From an uncultured Clostridia bacterium (GTDB lineage: Bacteria; Bacillota; Clostridia; Oscillospirales; Acutalibacteraceae): DNA of 64,000 bases. The first letter of the stretch is position 1. The number at the start of each line of letters is the position of its first letter. Shown here one piece after another: positions 50,739 through 59,755 of this stretch. The position numbers and the translations under genes are program-made. The notes beneath the pieces are model-generated. The model was not told the origin of the DNA. It saw nothing but the letters and a program-made list of their open reading frames with translations, and did not search any database. The stretch is from NCBI GenBank assembly GCA_944384855.1, contig CALWUY010000001.1, positions 1-64,000 on the forward strand, in the 5' to 3' direction.

Positions 50739-51344
50739 ATGACAGATAAACCTACAAGAATAATTATAGGTCTTACAGGACCTACCGGTTCAGGCAAAAG
50801 CACCGCCTCAAAAGCGGCGGCAGAGCTGGGTTTTAAGGTGATAGACTGCGACATTTTAGCGCGCAGAGCAGTAGAAAAGGGAAGCGGAGGCCTTGCGGCG
50901 CTGACGAAAGCTTTCGGAACGGCAATTCTTAATCAGGATGGAACGCTCAACCGTAAAAAACTGGCTGAAATAGCTTTTGCCTCTAAAGAAAATACTGAGC
51001 TGTTGAATAAAACATTATTACCGTATATTGTGATTCTTGTGAAACAGGAAGCTGACTCTGACAAGGTTTTGCTTGACGCTCCCACCCTTTTTGAGAGCGG
51101 TATTGATAAAATGTGTGACGGGACGGTAGCTGTGCTGGCTGATGAGGAAACAAGGCTTAAAAGAATAATGTCGCGCGACCGCATTGATAAGGCGGCGGCA
51201 ATGCTGAGAATAAATGCGGGAAAAGATGACGAATTTTATATCAAGAATACCGATTATATAATTTATAACAATTCAGACGAGCGGGAATTTATAATTGAGT
51301 TCAAAAAAATAATCAGTGACATTGTGGGCAAAAATACTAAGTAA
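50739..51344 (+). CDS. coaE: Dephospho-CoA kinase
   Basis: 201 residues; phosphorylates dephospho-CoA at the 3' ribose in the last step of CoA synthesis. P-loop G-P-T-G-S-G-K-S at residues 14-21, D-C-D-I-L-A-R-R, L-D-A-P-T-L-F-E-S-G near 107, and the lid R-D. AGAGGTGG precedes the ATG. Lies between the Sua5 gene and the M18 peptidase gene. Confidence 0.95.
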   Translation: MTDKPTRIIIGLTGPTGSGKSTASKAAAELGFKVIDCDILARRAVEKGSGGLAALTKAFGTAILNQDGTLNRKKLAEIAFASKENTELLNKTLLPYIVILVKQEADSDKVLLDAPTLFESGIDKMCDGTVAVLADEETRLKRIMSRDRIDKAAAMLRINAGKDDEFYIKNTDYIIYNNSDEREFIIEFKKIISDIVGKNTK

Positions 51345-51356
51345 AGGAGAATTGAT

Positions 51357-52751
51357 ATGTCTGAAACCAAAGCAGAAGAATTGAAGGAAAAACTTTTTTT
51401 GAAACGAAAAAACGGAAGGCTATGCGCAGATGAAAACGTTTTAAAGCAATGTGAAATTTATTGCGAGGATTATAAAGCGTTTTTGGATTCTGCTAAAACA
51501 GAGCGGGAAGCGGTCAAAACCGCGATAGCTTTGGCAGAAAGCAGAGGATTTAAAGAATTTGAAATCGGCAAAAAATATAAGCCGGGTGACAGGGTATATA
51601 TAAATAACCGCGGCAAGTCGGCGGCATTCGCGGTTATAGGAAAGCAACCGGTAGAGAAAGGAATCAATATTACTGCGGCGCACATTGATTCACCGAGACT
51701 GGATTTAAAGCCCAATCCGCTTTATGAGGAGCTGGAACTGGCTTTGTTTAAAACCCATTATTACGGCGGTATAAAAAAATATCAGTGGACCGCTCTGCCA
51801 CTGGCGTTACACGGAGTTTTCGCCCTTAAAGACGGAAGCGTAAAAGAGGTTTGCATAGGCGAGGAAGATAATGAGCCTAAGTTTGTAATAAATGATTTAT
51901 TGCCGCATTTGGCGCAGGAGCAAAACAAACGCACGCTGAATGACGGTATAAAGGGCGAAGAACTAAACGTGCTGGTAGGAAGCCATCCTTTTAAGGACGA
52001 TAAGGGCAGTGAGCTTGTAAAGCTTAATGTTTTAGAGCTGTTCAATAAAAAGTACGGTATCACCGAAAGCGATTTTCTTTCGGCAGAACTTGAAATGGTA
52101 CCGGCACTGAAAGCCTGCGACATAGGCATAGACCGTTCGATGATAGGCGCTTACGGTCAGGACGACCGCGTTTGCGCGTATCCGGCGCTTACGGCTGTAT
52201 TGGACGTTGAAAATCCTGAAAAAACCGCAATAGCTATACTCGCGGACAAAGAAGAAGTAGGATCTATGGGAAATACGGGACTTGAGTCAGATTTCCTCAG
52301 ATATGTTATACATGATCTTGCAAGGATGCAGGGCGGGGACGGTACGGTGGCCATAAGAAATTCCAAGTGCCTTTCTGCTGACGTCAACGCAGGTATGGAT
52401 CCCACATTCCAAAGCGTTAATGAGAAAAGAAATGCCGCAATGCTTAATTACGGAGTTGTACTCACAAAATATACCGGAGCCAGAGGAAAATCGGGTACAT
52501 CGGATGCTTCGGCAGAGTTTGTGGCGGAGATAAGAAGTATGCTTGATAATGCCGGTATTATATGGCAGACCGGAGAACTCGGCAGTGTGGATATAGGCGG
52601 AGGCGGTACCGTAGCGCAGTTTATCGCAAATATGGGGGCAGATGTCGTGGATTTGGGAGTACCGGTCCTGTCAATGCACGCTCCGTTTGAAACGACGGCA
52701 AAGCTGGATGTATATATGTGCCATAGAGCAATGTACGAATTTATGAAATAA
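51357..52751 (+). CDS. M18 family aminopeptidase
   Basis: 464 residues; M18 enzymes are cytosolic dizinc, dodecameric aminopeptidases preferring acidic or hydrophobic N-terminal residues. Zinc motif A-A-H-I-D-S-P-R, Q-D-D-R-V-C-A-Y with a metal aspartate, A-D-K-E-E-V-G-S with the catalytic E-E pair and a late S-M-H-A-P histidine. AAAGGAG before ATG. End of the prfA run. The window therefore encodes three metal aminopeptidases in all. Confidence 0.94.
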   Translation: MSETKAEELKEKLFLKRKNGRLCADENVLKQCEIYCEDYKAFLDSAKTEREAVKTAIALAESRGFKEFEIGKKYKPGDRVYINNRGKSAAFAVIGKQPVEKGINITAAHIDSPRLDLKPNPLYEELELALFKTHYYGGIKKYQWTALPLALHGVFALKDGSVKEVCIGEEDNEPKFVINDLLPHLAQEQNKRTLNDGIKGEELNVLVGSHPFKDDKGSELVKLNVLELFNKKYGITESDFLSAELEMVPALKACDIGIDRSMIGAYGQDDRVCAYPALTAVLDVENPEKTAIAILADKEEVGSMGNTGLESDFLRYVIHDLARMQGGDGTVAIRNSKCLSADVNAGMDPTFQSVNEKRNAAMLNYGVVLTKYTGARGKSGTSDASAEFVAEIRSMLDNAGIIWQTGELGSVDIGGGGTVAQFIANMGADVVDLGVPVLSMHAPFETTAKLDVYMCHRAMYEFMK

Positions 52752-52982
52752 TTTGCATATTATTTAGCGCGAATTTAACTGTATATTTGTAAAAATCTTA
52801 AAAATTCAAATATTTTTTAAAAAAAGTATATACTTTATCCCGGTGAATCTGTTAAAATAATAAATGTAATAAAAACGGTATGCAGTGTTAATGTGTACTT
52901 GCGGCAGGTCCCGGCTGCTATTTATGACAGAGCTCGAAAACTGTTCGCAGAAAAGAAATTTATAATTTGGAGGAACTGTAAA

Positions 52983-53846
52983 ATGTTAGTTTCAGCAAAG
53001 GAAATGTTAACTAAGGCAAAGGCCGGCAAATACGCAGTAGGTCAGTTTAACATCAATAATCTTGAGTGGACAAAAGCTATTCTTCAGACCGCGCAGGAGC
53101 AGCAGTCTCCGGTAATTCTGGGCGTATCTGAGGGAGCGGGCAAATATATGTGCGGATATACCACTGTTGTAGGTATGGTAACCGCTATGATAAATGAGCT
53201 TGGAATAACCGTTCCGGTAGCGCTTCACCTTGACCACGGCAGCTATGAAGGCGCGAAGGCATGCATTAAAGCCGGTTTTTCTTCAATAATGTTTGACGGC
53301 TCGCATTATCCTATTGAAGAAAATATAGAAAAAACCAAAGAATTGGTTGCTATATGCGAAGAAAAAGGTCTTTCAATAGAAGCTGAGGTAGGAGCCATAG
53401 GCGGAGAGGAAGACGGAGTTGTCGGAGGAGGAGAAGTAGCCGATCCCAAAGAATGCAAAATGATAGCTGATCTGGGCGTTACGATGCTTGCCGCCGGAAT
53501 CGGAAATATCCACGGCAAATATCCGGAAAACTGGGCGGGACTCAGATTTGACACTCTTGCCGACATCCAGAAGCTTACCGGAACAATGCCGCTGGTACTT
53601 CACGGCGGAACAGGCATACCTGCCGATATGATAAAGAAGGCTATTTCGCTGGGAGTATCAAAGATAAATGTAAATACTGAGTGTCAGCTTGCGTTTGCGG
53701 CTGCAACAAGAAAGTATATAGAAGCCGGAAAGGACCTTCAGGGCAAGGGATTTGACCCGAGAAAGCTTTTGGCGGACGGTACCGAGGCGATAAAAGAGAC
53801 TGTTAAAGAGAAGATGGAGCTTTTCGGATCTGTAGGAAAGGCTTGA
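52983..53846 (+). CDS. fba: Class II fructose-1,6-bisphosphate aldolase
   Basis: 287 residues from ATG 52983 with TTGGAGG nine bases upstream. A zinc-dependent aldolase of glycolysis: L-H-L-D-H-G near residue 80 (zinc and base), G-E-E-D-G-V-V-G-G-G, N-I-H-G-K-Y and L-H-G-G-T-G (phosphate site). Full length for the short class IIB form. Transcribed alone and closed by a terminator; 230 bases upstream hold no gene. The start was moved from 52893 because that segment reads non-conserved. Confidence 0.96.
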   Translation: MLVSAKEMLTKAKAGKYAVGQFNINNLEWTKAILQTAQEQQSPVILGVSEGAGKYMCGYTTVVGMVTAMINELGITVPVALHLDHGSYEGAKACIKAGFSSIMFDGSHYPIEENIEKTKELVAICEEKGLSIEAEVGAIGGEEDGVVGGGEVADPKECKMIADLGVTMLAAGIGNIHGKYPENWAGLRFDTLADIQKLTGTMPLVLHGGTGIPADMIKKAISLGVSKINVNTECQLAFAAATRKYIEAGKDLQGKGFDPRKLLADGTEAIKETVKEKMELFGSVGKA

Positions 53847-53875
53847 TTTAACCGAATATATCGCAGATATATTTG

Positions 53876-53914
53876 ACCCGTGCAAAGTGATTTGCTTTGC
53901 ACGGGTTATTTTAT
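53876..53914 (+). terminator. Terminator of fba
   Basis: ACCCGTGCAAAG (53876-53887) / CTTTGCACGGGT (53895-53906), then TATTTTAT. Confidence 0.93.
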
Positions 53915-54065
53915 ATCAAAACGTATTTAATACGATGCAGAGACTTTAAAAATAAGTTTTGCCTTACTTTGATGAAGGCGTCGTAGTTTAGTATTGTATT
54001 TCATGTTTGTTATATAATTTTTGGGTACAGCTTTTTAAATTAAACCTGCTCTTAAAATTTCTGCT

Positions 54066-54482
54066 TTATTCGATGATTATTACATTTTTCCCTTTTCTTT
54101 TCGCAAGCTCGGTTAAATCTTTAGAATTTCCGGACTGTTTTACAAAAGCGACTACATAATCACTTTTTTGAAGCATTAATTTATTGCGTTCTATAATTCG
54201 GGCTTTATAAGGTTTGGTATTTACTTCATCAAAATATATTGTGTTTGAATAATCGGAATATTCGTCTTTTTTGGGGATATATGCCAGCACCACATAATAT
54301 TTTATAGGATAAATCTTCTGTAATTCCCGTAATGTCTCTTTTACTAAAAAATCAAATTTTCCGTTGCTTCCGACATAAAACATATCTACATTTTTGTTTT
54401 CAATCAAATCTATCAGAACCGACCTTACGGTCGGTTTTAAATATTCCGGCGCATACCTGTGACCGAAAAAAGTACAAATCAT
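54066..54482 (-). CDS. SLOG-family (YspA/DUF1273-like) Rossmann protein
   Basis: 138 residues. The strand-turn C-T-F-F-G-H-R (residues 3-9), M-F-Y-V-G-S-N-G-K-F-D near 33-43, I-E-R-N-K-L-M and S-D-Y-V-V-A-F-V are the pattern of SLOG (Smf/DprA-Lysine decarboxylase guanosine) superfamily proteins widespread in gut Firmicutes. SLOG domains bind or cleave nucleotide-like ligands; some serve in defence or toxin-antitoxin circuits. Function here unknown. It is divergent from a ribbon-helix-helix gene across a palindrome, and a truncated second copy lies at 55379-55474. Confidence 0.75.
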   Translation of the reverse strand: MICTFFGHRYAPEYLKPTVRSVLIDLIENKNVDMFYVGSNGKFDFLVKETLRELQKIYPIKYYVVLAYIPKKDEYSDYSNTIYFDEVNTKPYKARIIERNKLMLQKSDYVVAFVKQSGNSKDLTELAKRKGKNVIIIE

Positions 54483-54503
54483 AAAATCGCCTCTCTTAAA
54501 ATC

Positions 54504-54526
54504 GGTATACTTAAAACAAGTATACC
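54504..54526. promoter_or_regulatory. 9-bp dyad between the SLOG and ribbon-helix-helix genes
   Basis: GGTATACTT (54504-54512), AAAAC centre, AAGTATACC (54518-54526). A further ATACTTAA half-site is near 54559. On the minus strand TTGTTG and TATACC overlap the dyad, so a regulator bound here would block the SLOG promoter. Confidence 0.6.
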
Positions 54527-54588
54527 AACAACATTATATCACAAAATAATCTTAAAATATACTTAATTTAAGATATAAGGTGATTTTT

Positions 54589-54765
54589 ATGCGAAACAAA
54601 CAAAACAAACATCTCGGATTAGAAATTGAACCTGATTTACATTCAAAATTAAAGTATATTGCCAAATACGAAGACAGGTCTATTAACGGCGAAATAATAT
54701 ATTTAATAAAAAAAGCAATCCGTGAATTTGAAAACCAAAACGGTGAAATTTCAAATGTTGAATAA
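54589..54765 (+). CDS. Small ribbon-helix-helix (Arc/CopG-like) protein
   Basis: 58 residues from ATG 54589, with AAGGTG upstream (a GTG at 54580 is part of that site). A basic N-terminus, an L-G-L-E-I-E-P-D-L strand and the helix pair L-K-Y-I-A-K-Y-E-D-R-S-I-N-G-E-I-I-Y-L-I-K-K-A-I match Arc-type DNA-binding dimers. It probably binds the dyad just upstream. A frame-shifted second copy occurs at 55141-55328. Confidence 0.8.
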   Translation: MRNKQNKHLGLEIEPDLHSKLKYIAKYEDRSINGEIIYLIKKAIREFENQNGEISNVE

Positions 54766-54816
54766 AGTATTCTAAGACCCTTAATATTTATAGACTGTGT
54801 TTGTTGGAGGGATATT

Positions 54817-55152
54817 ATGAGCACAATAGCTGTAACCGTAGGGCAAAGAATAAGGAATTACAGAAACAATAAGAATTTGAGTCAGGAAAAGCTTGCTGAA
54901 ATGGCAGGCTGCCATACGACGTACATCGGACAAATAGAGCGCGGAGAGAAAAATGCGACGCTTGAAAGTATTGAAAAAATAGCGGCAGCTCTTGAAATAC
55001 CTTTATCGCAGTTATTTGAAAAATTAAATGAAAACGATACAGAAAATAACATTCCTTTAAAATGTTATGAGTTTTTCTCTGCAAAAACAAAAGCGGAACA
55101 AGAACATTTATATAATATCCTGCTCGAAATAGATGATTACAAAAACAAATAA
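54817..55152 (+). CDS. XRE-family HTH regulator
   Basis: 111 residues. Cro/CI-type HTH in residues 8-67 (I-R-N-Y-R-N-N-K-N-L-S-Q-E-K-L-A-E-M-A-G-C-H-T-T-Y-I-G-Q-I-E-R-G typical) plus a short acidic helical tail. GGAGGG before the ATG. Its last codons (D-Y-K-N-K) are shared with the beginning of the duplicated ribbon-helix-helix remnant, so the duplication joint lies at its 3' end. Confidence 0.92.
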   Translation: MSTIAVTVGQRIRNYRNNKNLSQEKLAEMAGCHTTYIGQIERGEKNATLESIEKIAAALEIPLSQLFEKLNENDTENNIPLKCYEFFSAKTKAEQEHLYNILLEIDDYKNK

Positions 55153-55328
55153 ACATCTCGGATTAGAAATTGAACCCCATTTACATTCAAAATTAAAATA
55201 TATTGCCAAATATGAAGACAGGTCTATTAACGGCGAAATAATATATCTAATAAAAAAAAGAAATCCGTGAATTTGAAAGCCGAAACGGTGAAATTTCAAA
55301 TGAGGAATGAGGTATTTTAAGACCTTAG
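55141..55328 (+). pseudogene. Decayed second copy of the ribbon-helix-helix gene
   Basis: About 190 bp, nearly identical to 54600-54790. The start codon is gone (replaced by the end of the XRE gene and its TAA), and one extra A in the A-run before AATCCGTGAATTTG shifts the frame. Similarity continues past the old stop (TATT-TAAGACC). Confidence 0.9.
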
Positions 55329-55378
55329 CTTAACATAGCCTAATCTGTTTCAGGTAAAGTCGATAGGAATTATTGGTA

Positions 55379-55474
55379 TCAATATTTGTCTTCAATAAAA
55401 TTTATCAAAACCGACCGGAAGGTCGGTTTTTTATATTCCGGCGCGTATTTTTTACTGAAAAAACTACTGAACAT
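55379..55474 (-). pseudogene. Truncated second copy of the SLOG gene
   Basis: From ATG 55474 the reading gives about 31 residues (F-F-S-K-K-Y-A-P-E-Y-K-K-P-T-F-R-S-V-L-I) closely matching the start of the intact SLOG protein at 54066-54482, then hits TGA at 55379. The ligand motif G-H-R has become S-K-K. The rest of the gene is missing. Confidence 0.88.
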
Positions 55475-55497
55475 AAAATCTCCTTGATTTATATGAG

Positions 55498-55533
55498 GAT
55501 TATATCCCCTTAATAATTAAGATTATAGCCCCC
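55498..55533 (+). repeat. Direct repeat upstream of the small HTH gene
   Basis: GATTATATCCCC (55498-55509) and GATTATAGCCCC (55521-55532), 23 bp apart, about two helical turns. Likely an operator for the HTH protein encoded next at 55563 or the other small regulators. Confidence 0.5.
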
Positions 55534-55562
55534 ATAATATTAAATGTCAAGGAGGGCTATAT

Positions 55563-55769
55563 ATGATAGTTTTTGACAGGCTTTGGAAAACAATGAGAGA
55601 AAAAGGTTTTTCAACATATATGCTGCGCGAAAAGTGCGGTATAGACAGTAAAACAATTCGCAGATTAAAGGCGAATGAAAATATTGAAACTAAAACGTTG
55701 AGTAAACTCTGTGAAGCCTTAAACTGTAAAATAGAGGATATTGCGGAATTTATAGAAAATAAAAATTAA
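55563..55769 (+). CDS. Small Cro/CI-type HTH regulator
   Basis: 68 residues, GGAGGG before the ATG. HTH core G-F-S-T-Y-M-L-R-E-K-C-G-I-D-S-K-T-I-R-R-L and the family ending L-S-K-L-C-E-A-L-N-C-K-I-E-D-I-A-E-F belong to the short YozG/HTH_26 type. Last gene of the accessory patch before the ribosomal operon, followed by a terminator. Regulatory target unknown. Confidence 0.88.
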   Translation: MIVFDRLWKTMREKGFSTYMLREKCGIDSKTIRRLKANENIETKTLSKLCEALNCKIEDIAEFIENKN

Positions 55770-55794
55770 ATGTCCGTTATTGTTAACGTTTTTT

Positions 55795-55822
55795 GCCTCC
55801 CTTCAGGCAGGGGAGGCTTTTT
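55795..55822 (+). terminator. Terminator of the small HTH gene
   Basis: GCCTCCC (55795-55801) / GGGAGGC (55811-55817) followed by TTTTT; separates the accessory patch from the S10 operon promoter. Confidence 0.85.
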
Positions 55823-55896
55823 AATTGCCGCTTTTTTACAAATATTATTATATATAACAGCAGTGGTAAAAATATTGAAAAAAATAAAAAAAATAC

Positions 55897-55925
55897 TTGC
55901 AATTTGTATTGCGATGTGTTATCAT
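55897..55925 (+). promoter_or_regulatory. Promoter of the S10 ribosomal operon
   Basis: TTGCAA (55897-55902), 17-nt spacer, TATCAT (55920-55925). Transcription start expected near 55932, giving a 276-nt leader. Confidence 0.7.
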
Positions 55926-55931
55926 ACACAA

Positions 55932-56207
55932 GTACGCTGTGAAATTATGGCGTAATTACATGCGTTGATGCGGGAGGTGGCCCGTTATAAACGGGGAAAT
56001 TTCCGCGGAGTATGTCCGATTTTAAACCGGGCGAAAGAATCAGGAGCGCGTAAGGGAAACTTGCGACCTTTATGCGCAACGGCAGAGCAGTCTGCCGTCC
56101 GGAATTGACTGTGACCCCAGCAATATCCGGTTTTATAATGTGCCTGAAAGAAACACACGGCACGTTGTATGTTTTGCCCGCCAACTATTTAAGGAGGCGA
56201 AATTCAC
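55932..56207 (+). promoter_or_regulatory. Structured 5' leader of the S10 operon
   Basis: About 276 nt without a credible gene. Hairpins include CCCGTT-ATA-AACGGG (55981-55995) and ACGGCAGA-GCAG-TCTGCCGT (56079-56098). A long leader here is the expected place for ribosomal-protein autoregulation, by L4 in some bacteria; the binding structure is not recognised. Confidence 0.5.
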
Positions 56208-56519
56208 ATGGCAGTGAAGGAAAAAATCCGTATCAGAATCAAAGGTTACGACCACGCACTTGTAGACCAGTCCGCTGAGAAAATAGTGGAAACCGCTAAA
56301 CGTACAGGCGCACGCGTTTCGGGACCGGTACCGCTACCGACCGAAAAGGAAGTTGTAACAATTTTGCGCGCAGTTCATAAGTATAAGGACAGCCGTGAGC
56401 AGTTCGAAATGCGGACACACAAAAGACTCATCGATGTTATAAGACCTTCCAACAAAACCGTGGAGGCTTTAACGGGACTTGAGCTCCCCGCCGGTGTTGA
56501 GATCGAAATCAAGCTTTAA
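56208..56519 (+). CDS. rpsJ: 30S ribosomal protein S10
   Basis: 103 residues, full length; [11 protein letters not shown] start and the [14 protein letters not shown] block are diagnostic. AAGGAGG before the ATG. First gene of the S10 operon; in other bacteria also NusE, part of antitermination complexes. Confidence 0.98.
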   Translation: MAVKEKIRIRIKGYDHALVDQSAEKIVETAKRTGARVSGPVPLPTEKEVVTILRAVHKYKDSREQFEMRTHKRLIDVIRPSNKTVEALTGLELPAGVEIEIKL

Positions 56520-56597
56520 TATATATTAAGGTGTTCGTTATCAGCATGCGAGGTCAAGTTGGTGAAAACCAACCAATAACCAAAGGAGGAAAAAACA

Positions 56598-57230
56598 ATG
56601 CAAAAAGGAATCGTTGGCAAAAAGCTCGGTATGACCCAGCTTTTTGATGCAAACGGAAACGTCGTTCCGGTAACCGTAATAGAAGCGGGTCCCTGTGTAA
56701 TAGCACAGAAGAAGACAGTAGAGAACGACGGATATGAAGCGGTGCAGGTCGGTTTCGGCGATCTGAAGGCTTCAAAGGTAAACAAGCCTATGAAAGGTCA
56801 CTTTGCAAAAGGCGATGTTGCTCCGAAGAAGGTTCTTCGTGAGTTCCGCTTTGATGATACCAGCGCAATGAACGTCGGTGACATAATCAAAGCTGACATC
56901 TTCGCTGAGGGTGACGCTGTTGACGTAAGAGGCACATCTAAAGGTAAAGGCTACGCCGGCACTATCAAGCGCTGGAATTTCGGCCGTCTTAAGGAATCCC
57001 ACGGTACAGGTCCTGTACATCGTCACGGTGGTTCTTTGGGAGCCTGCTCAAGTCCGTCAAGAGTTTTCAAGGGCAAGAAGATGGCAGGACATCTGGGTAA
57101 TGAACGAGTAACCGTTCAGAATCTCAGTGTTGTTAAGGTAGACGCGGAAAAGAATATAATCGCAGTAAAGGGCGCCGTTCCCGGCCCCAAAGGCGGAATA
57201 GTTATTCTTTTTGACAGCGTTAAAGCTTAA
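56598..57230 (+). CDS. rplC: 50S ribosomal protein L3
   Basis: 210 residues; [13 protein letters not shown] start and the conserved G-x-V-x-R-H-G-G-S-L-G loop region that reaches toward the peptidyl transferase centre. AAAGGAGG before ATG. Follows rpsJ after 78 bp. Confidence 0.98.
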   Translation: MQKGIVGKKLGMTQLFDANGNVVPVTVIEAGPCVIAQKKTVENDGYEAVQVGFGDLKASKVNKPMKGHFAKGDVAPKKVLREFRFDDTSAMNVGDIIKADIFAEGDAVDVRGTSKGKGYAGTIKRWNFGRLKESHGTGPVHRHGGSLGACSSPSRVFKGKKMAGHLGNERVTVQNLSVVKVDAEKNIIAVKGAVPGPKGGIVILFDSVKA

Positions 57231-57250
57231 GGGAAGGAGTGTTCTGAATT

Positions 57251-57874
57251 ATGCCTAATATAGCAGTACTCGATATGGCAGGCAATAATGTGGGAGAGAT
57301 CACATTAAGCGATGCTGTTTTCGGAATCAAGCCTAACGCGGTTGTTATGCACATGGCAGTTGTAAACTATCTTGCAAACCGCCGTCAGGGCACACAATCC
57401 ACTCTGACCCGTACCGAAGTTTCCGGAGGCGGAAAGAAGCCCTGGAGGCAAAAAGGAACCGGTCACGCAAGACAGGGCTCTACGAGAGCTCCGCAGTGGA
57501 GACACGGCGGTATTGTTCACGCACCCAAGCCGAGAGATTATTCATATTCCCTCAATAAGAAGGTTAAGAGACTTGCTCTCAAATCCGCTCTTTCCGATAA
57601 GGTTCTTTCAGGCGATCTGATCGTTCTTGACGAGTTAAAGCTTGAAAGTTACAAGACAAAGGTTGTTGCTGACTGTCTTAAGGCGATCGGAGCAGGCAAA
57701 AAGGCACTCATCGTTCTTGATAACAATGACGCCTATGCCGTAAAGAGCATTGCGAATATCGCAGGTGCAAAGTCCGCTCAGGTTAATACTATTAATCCTT
57801 ACGATATCATCAATGCTGATACATTGGTAATCGTTAAGGGCGCAGTAGCTATGATAGAGGAGGTATACGCATAA
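57251..57874 (+). CDS. rplD: 50S ribosomal protein L4
   Basis: 207 residues with the exit-tunnel loop region ([19 protein letters not shown]). In E. coli L4 represses its own operon by binding the leader; whether this holds here is unknown. Its stop overlaps the rplW start by one base. Confidence 0.98.
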   Translation: MPNIAVLDMAGNNVGEITLSDAVFGIKPNAVVMHMAVVNYLANRRQGTQSTLTRTEVSGGGKKPWRQKGTGHARQGSTRAPQWRHGGIVHAPKPRDYSYSLNKKVKRLALKSALSDKVLSGDLIVLDELKLESYKTKVVADCLKAIGAGKKALIVLDNNDAYAVKSIANIAGAKSAQVNTINPYDIINADTLVIVKGAVAMIEEVYA

Positions 57875-58167
57875 TGAAAATCGAACAGGATATCATTATA
57901 GCTCCGGTTATCACCGAGAAGAGCATGTCCGGAATCGCGGACAAGAAATACACCTTTAAGGTAGCTAAAGACGCAAATAAGATTGAAATTGCAGAAGCTG
58001 TTGAGAAACTTTTCAAGGTAAAGGTTGCAAAGGTTAATACCATCAACGTTCGCGGCAAGATGAAGAGAATGGGCCGTTACAGCGGTTACACAGCTTCCTG
58101 GAAAAAGGCAGTTGTGACGCTCAAGTCCGACTCCAAGCCGATAGAGTTCTTTGACGGTCTTATGTAA
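57874..58167 (+). CDS. rplW: 50S ribosomal protein L23
   Basis: 97 residues; [12 protein letters not shown] start and [12 protein letters not shown] core. Sits at the tunnel exit and is the docking point for trigger factor and SRP. GAGGAGG lies in the rplD end. Confidence 0.98.
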   Translation: MKIEQDIIIAPVITEKSMSGIADKKYTFKVAKDANKIEIAEAVEKLFKVKVAKVNTINVRGKMKRMGRYSGYTASWKKAVVTLKSDSKPIEFFDGLM

Positions 58168-58179
58168 TTGACCTGCAGA

Positions 58180-58224
58180 GGAAATCACGGATTTCCGGTG
58201 ATGTATGAAGCCGATAACGGCTTC
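58180..58224 (+). promoter_or_regulatory. Two hairpins in the rplW-rplB gap
   Basis: GGAAATC-ACG-GATTTCC (58180-58196) and GAAGCCG-ATAA-CGGCTTC (58207-58224), both perfect. They lie in the second-longest gap of the operon and could adjust mRNA processing or stability; neither has a T-run. Confidence 0.5.
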
Positions 58225-58255
58225 GCTAAGCCAAAATAGGAGAGTGAATTTTAAA

Positions 58256-59083
58256 ATGGCTATCAAACATTATAAGCCGACTTCAAACGGCCGCCGTAAT
58301 ATGACCACAATGGATTATTCCGGTCTTTCAAAGGCAGCTCCTGAGAGAAGTTTGCTTACAGCTATTAAGAAAAATGCCGGCAGAAACAGCTACGGCAGAA
58401 TAACCGTCCGTCACAGAGGCGGCGGAAACCGCAGGAAGTACAGAATCATAGATTTCAAGAGAGAGCGTTTCGGCGTACCGGCAACGGTTCTTACCCTTGA
58501 GTATGATCCGAATCGTTCTGCATTTATAGCGCTTGTTCAGTATGAAGACGGCGAGAAGCGCTACATTATCGCTCCGCAGGAGCTTAAAGTAGGCGACACA
58601 ATCGTAAGCGGACCCGATGCTGACATCAAGCCGGGCAACGCGTTGCCGCTTAACAATATCCCCGTAGGTACATTTATTCATAATATTGAGCTTTATCCCG
58701 GCAAAGGCGCACAGCTTGCGCGCAGCGCAGGAAACATGGCTCAGCTTATGGCCAAGGAGAACGGAATGGCACTTCTGAGACTGCCGTCCGGAGAGCTTCG
58801 CAACGTACCGGTAAAATGCATGGCAACGGTAGGAACTGTTTCAAATCCGGAGCATGCCAATGTAAATTACGGTAAAGCGGGCCGCAAGCGTCACATGGGA
58901 TGGAGACCTACGGTACGCGGTTCTGTAATGAACCCGTGCGATCACCCGCACGGCGGCGGTGAGGGTAAATCACCTATCGGCCGTCCGGGACCGGTTACCC
59001 CTTGGGGCAAGCCTACACTCGGTTACAAGACCCGTCAGAAGAACAAGGCTTCCGATAAGTACATCGTGAAGCGCCGCAAGTAA
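58256..59083 (+). CDS. rplB: 50S ribosomal protein L2
   Basis: 275 residues from ATG 58256 ([10 protein letters not shown], the standard start); an earlier frame from 58205 covers a hairpin and is not conserved. The D-H-P-H-G-G-G-E-G peptidyl-transferase loop is intact. GGAGAG ribosome site. Confidence 0.98.
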   Translation: MAIKHYKPTSNGRRNMTTMDYSGLSKAAPERSLLTAIKKNAGRNSYGRITVRHRGGGNRRKYRIIDFKRERFGVPATVLTLEYDPNRSAFIALVQYEDGEKRYIIAPQELKVGDTIVSGPDADIKPGNALPLNNIPVGTFIHNIELYPGKGAQLARSAGNMAQLMAKENGMALLRLPSGELRNVPVKCMATVGTVSNPEHANVNYGKAGRKRHMGWRPTVRGSVMNPCDHPHGGGEGKSPIGRPGPVTPWGKPTLGYKTRQKNKASDKYIVKRRK

Positions 59084-59104
59084 TACGACGAAAGGAGATT
59101 TATC

Positions 59105-59380
59105 ATGGGAAGAAGCGTTAAAAAAGGCCCTTATGTTCAGCCGGTGCTGCTGAAAAGAGTCAAAGAAATGAATGAAACAGGCGAAAAGCGTGTCCTCAAG
59201 ACATGGAGCCGTTCATCAACTATATTCCCCGATTTTGTCGGACACACATTTGCGGTTCATGACGGTCGTAAACACGTTCCGGTTTACGTAACGGAGGATA
59301 TGGTAGGACACAAACTCGGCGAATTTGCGCCGACAAGAACTTTTAAAGGCCACGCAGGTTCTAAGACCAGCGGAAAGTAA
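59105..59380 (+). CDS. rpsS: 30S ribosomal protein S19
   Basis: 91 residues, R-S-x-K-K-G-P-Y-V start, W-S-R-S-S-T-I-F-P core and [11 protein letters not shown] block. AAAGGAG before ATG. Head of the small subunit, contacts S13 and tRNA. Confidence 0.98.
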   Translation: MGRSVKKGPYVQPVLLKRVKEMNETGEKRVLKTWSRSSTIFPDFVGHTFAVHDGRKHVPVYVTEDMVGHKLGEFAPTRTFKGHAGSKTSGK

Positions 59381-59402
59381 GCGGCTGAAAGGAGAGTAAA
59401 CA

Positions 59403-59741
59403 ATGGAAGCAAGAGCAATACTCAAATATGCTCGTATTTCACCCCGCAAGGTGAAAATTGTTATGGATTTAATCCGTAATCAAGATGCTGACAAAGCTAT
59501 GGCGATACTCAAATTTACTCCCAAGTCCGCTTGCGAGTATTTGGAAAAGCTTTTAGCATCAGCAATAGCGAATGCTGAAAATAATCATAATATGGATGTT
59601 TCAAGGCTTTATGTAGCGGAATGCTTTGTATGTCCGGGACCGACATTAAAGAGAATCCGTCCCAAGGATCACGGCAGAGCTCACCGTATACTGAAGAGAA
59701 CAAGCCATATGACAATCGTTCTTAAAGAACGTGAAATTTAA
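59403..59741 (+). CDS. rplV: 50S ribosomal protein L22
   Basis: 112 residues; A-R-I-S-P-R-K-V near the start and the long hairpin with [18 protein letters not shown] that lines the exit tunnel and meets macrolides. AAAGGAGAG before ATG. Confidence 0.98.
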   Translation: MEARAILKYARISPRKVKIVMDLIRNQDADKAMAILKFTPKSACEYLEKLLASAIANAENNHNMDVSRLYVAECFVCPGPTLKRIRPKDHGRAHRILKRTSHMTIVLKEREI

Positions 59742-59755
59742 GAGGAGGTTAAGTT

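Noticed and set aside
56072..56278. 68-codon open frame in the S10 leader, a possible leader peptide
   Set aside because: Overlaps rpsJ in another frame, no ribosome site, and follows a stable hairpin region.
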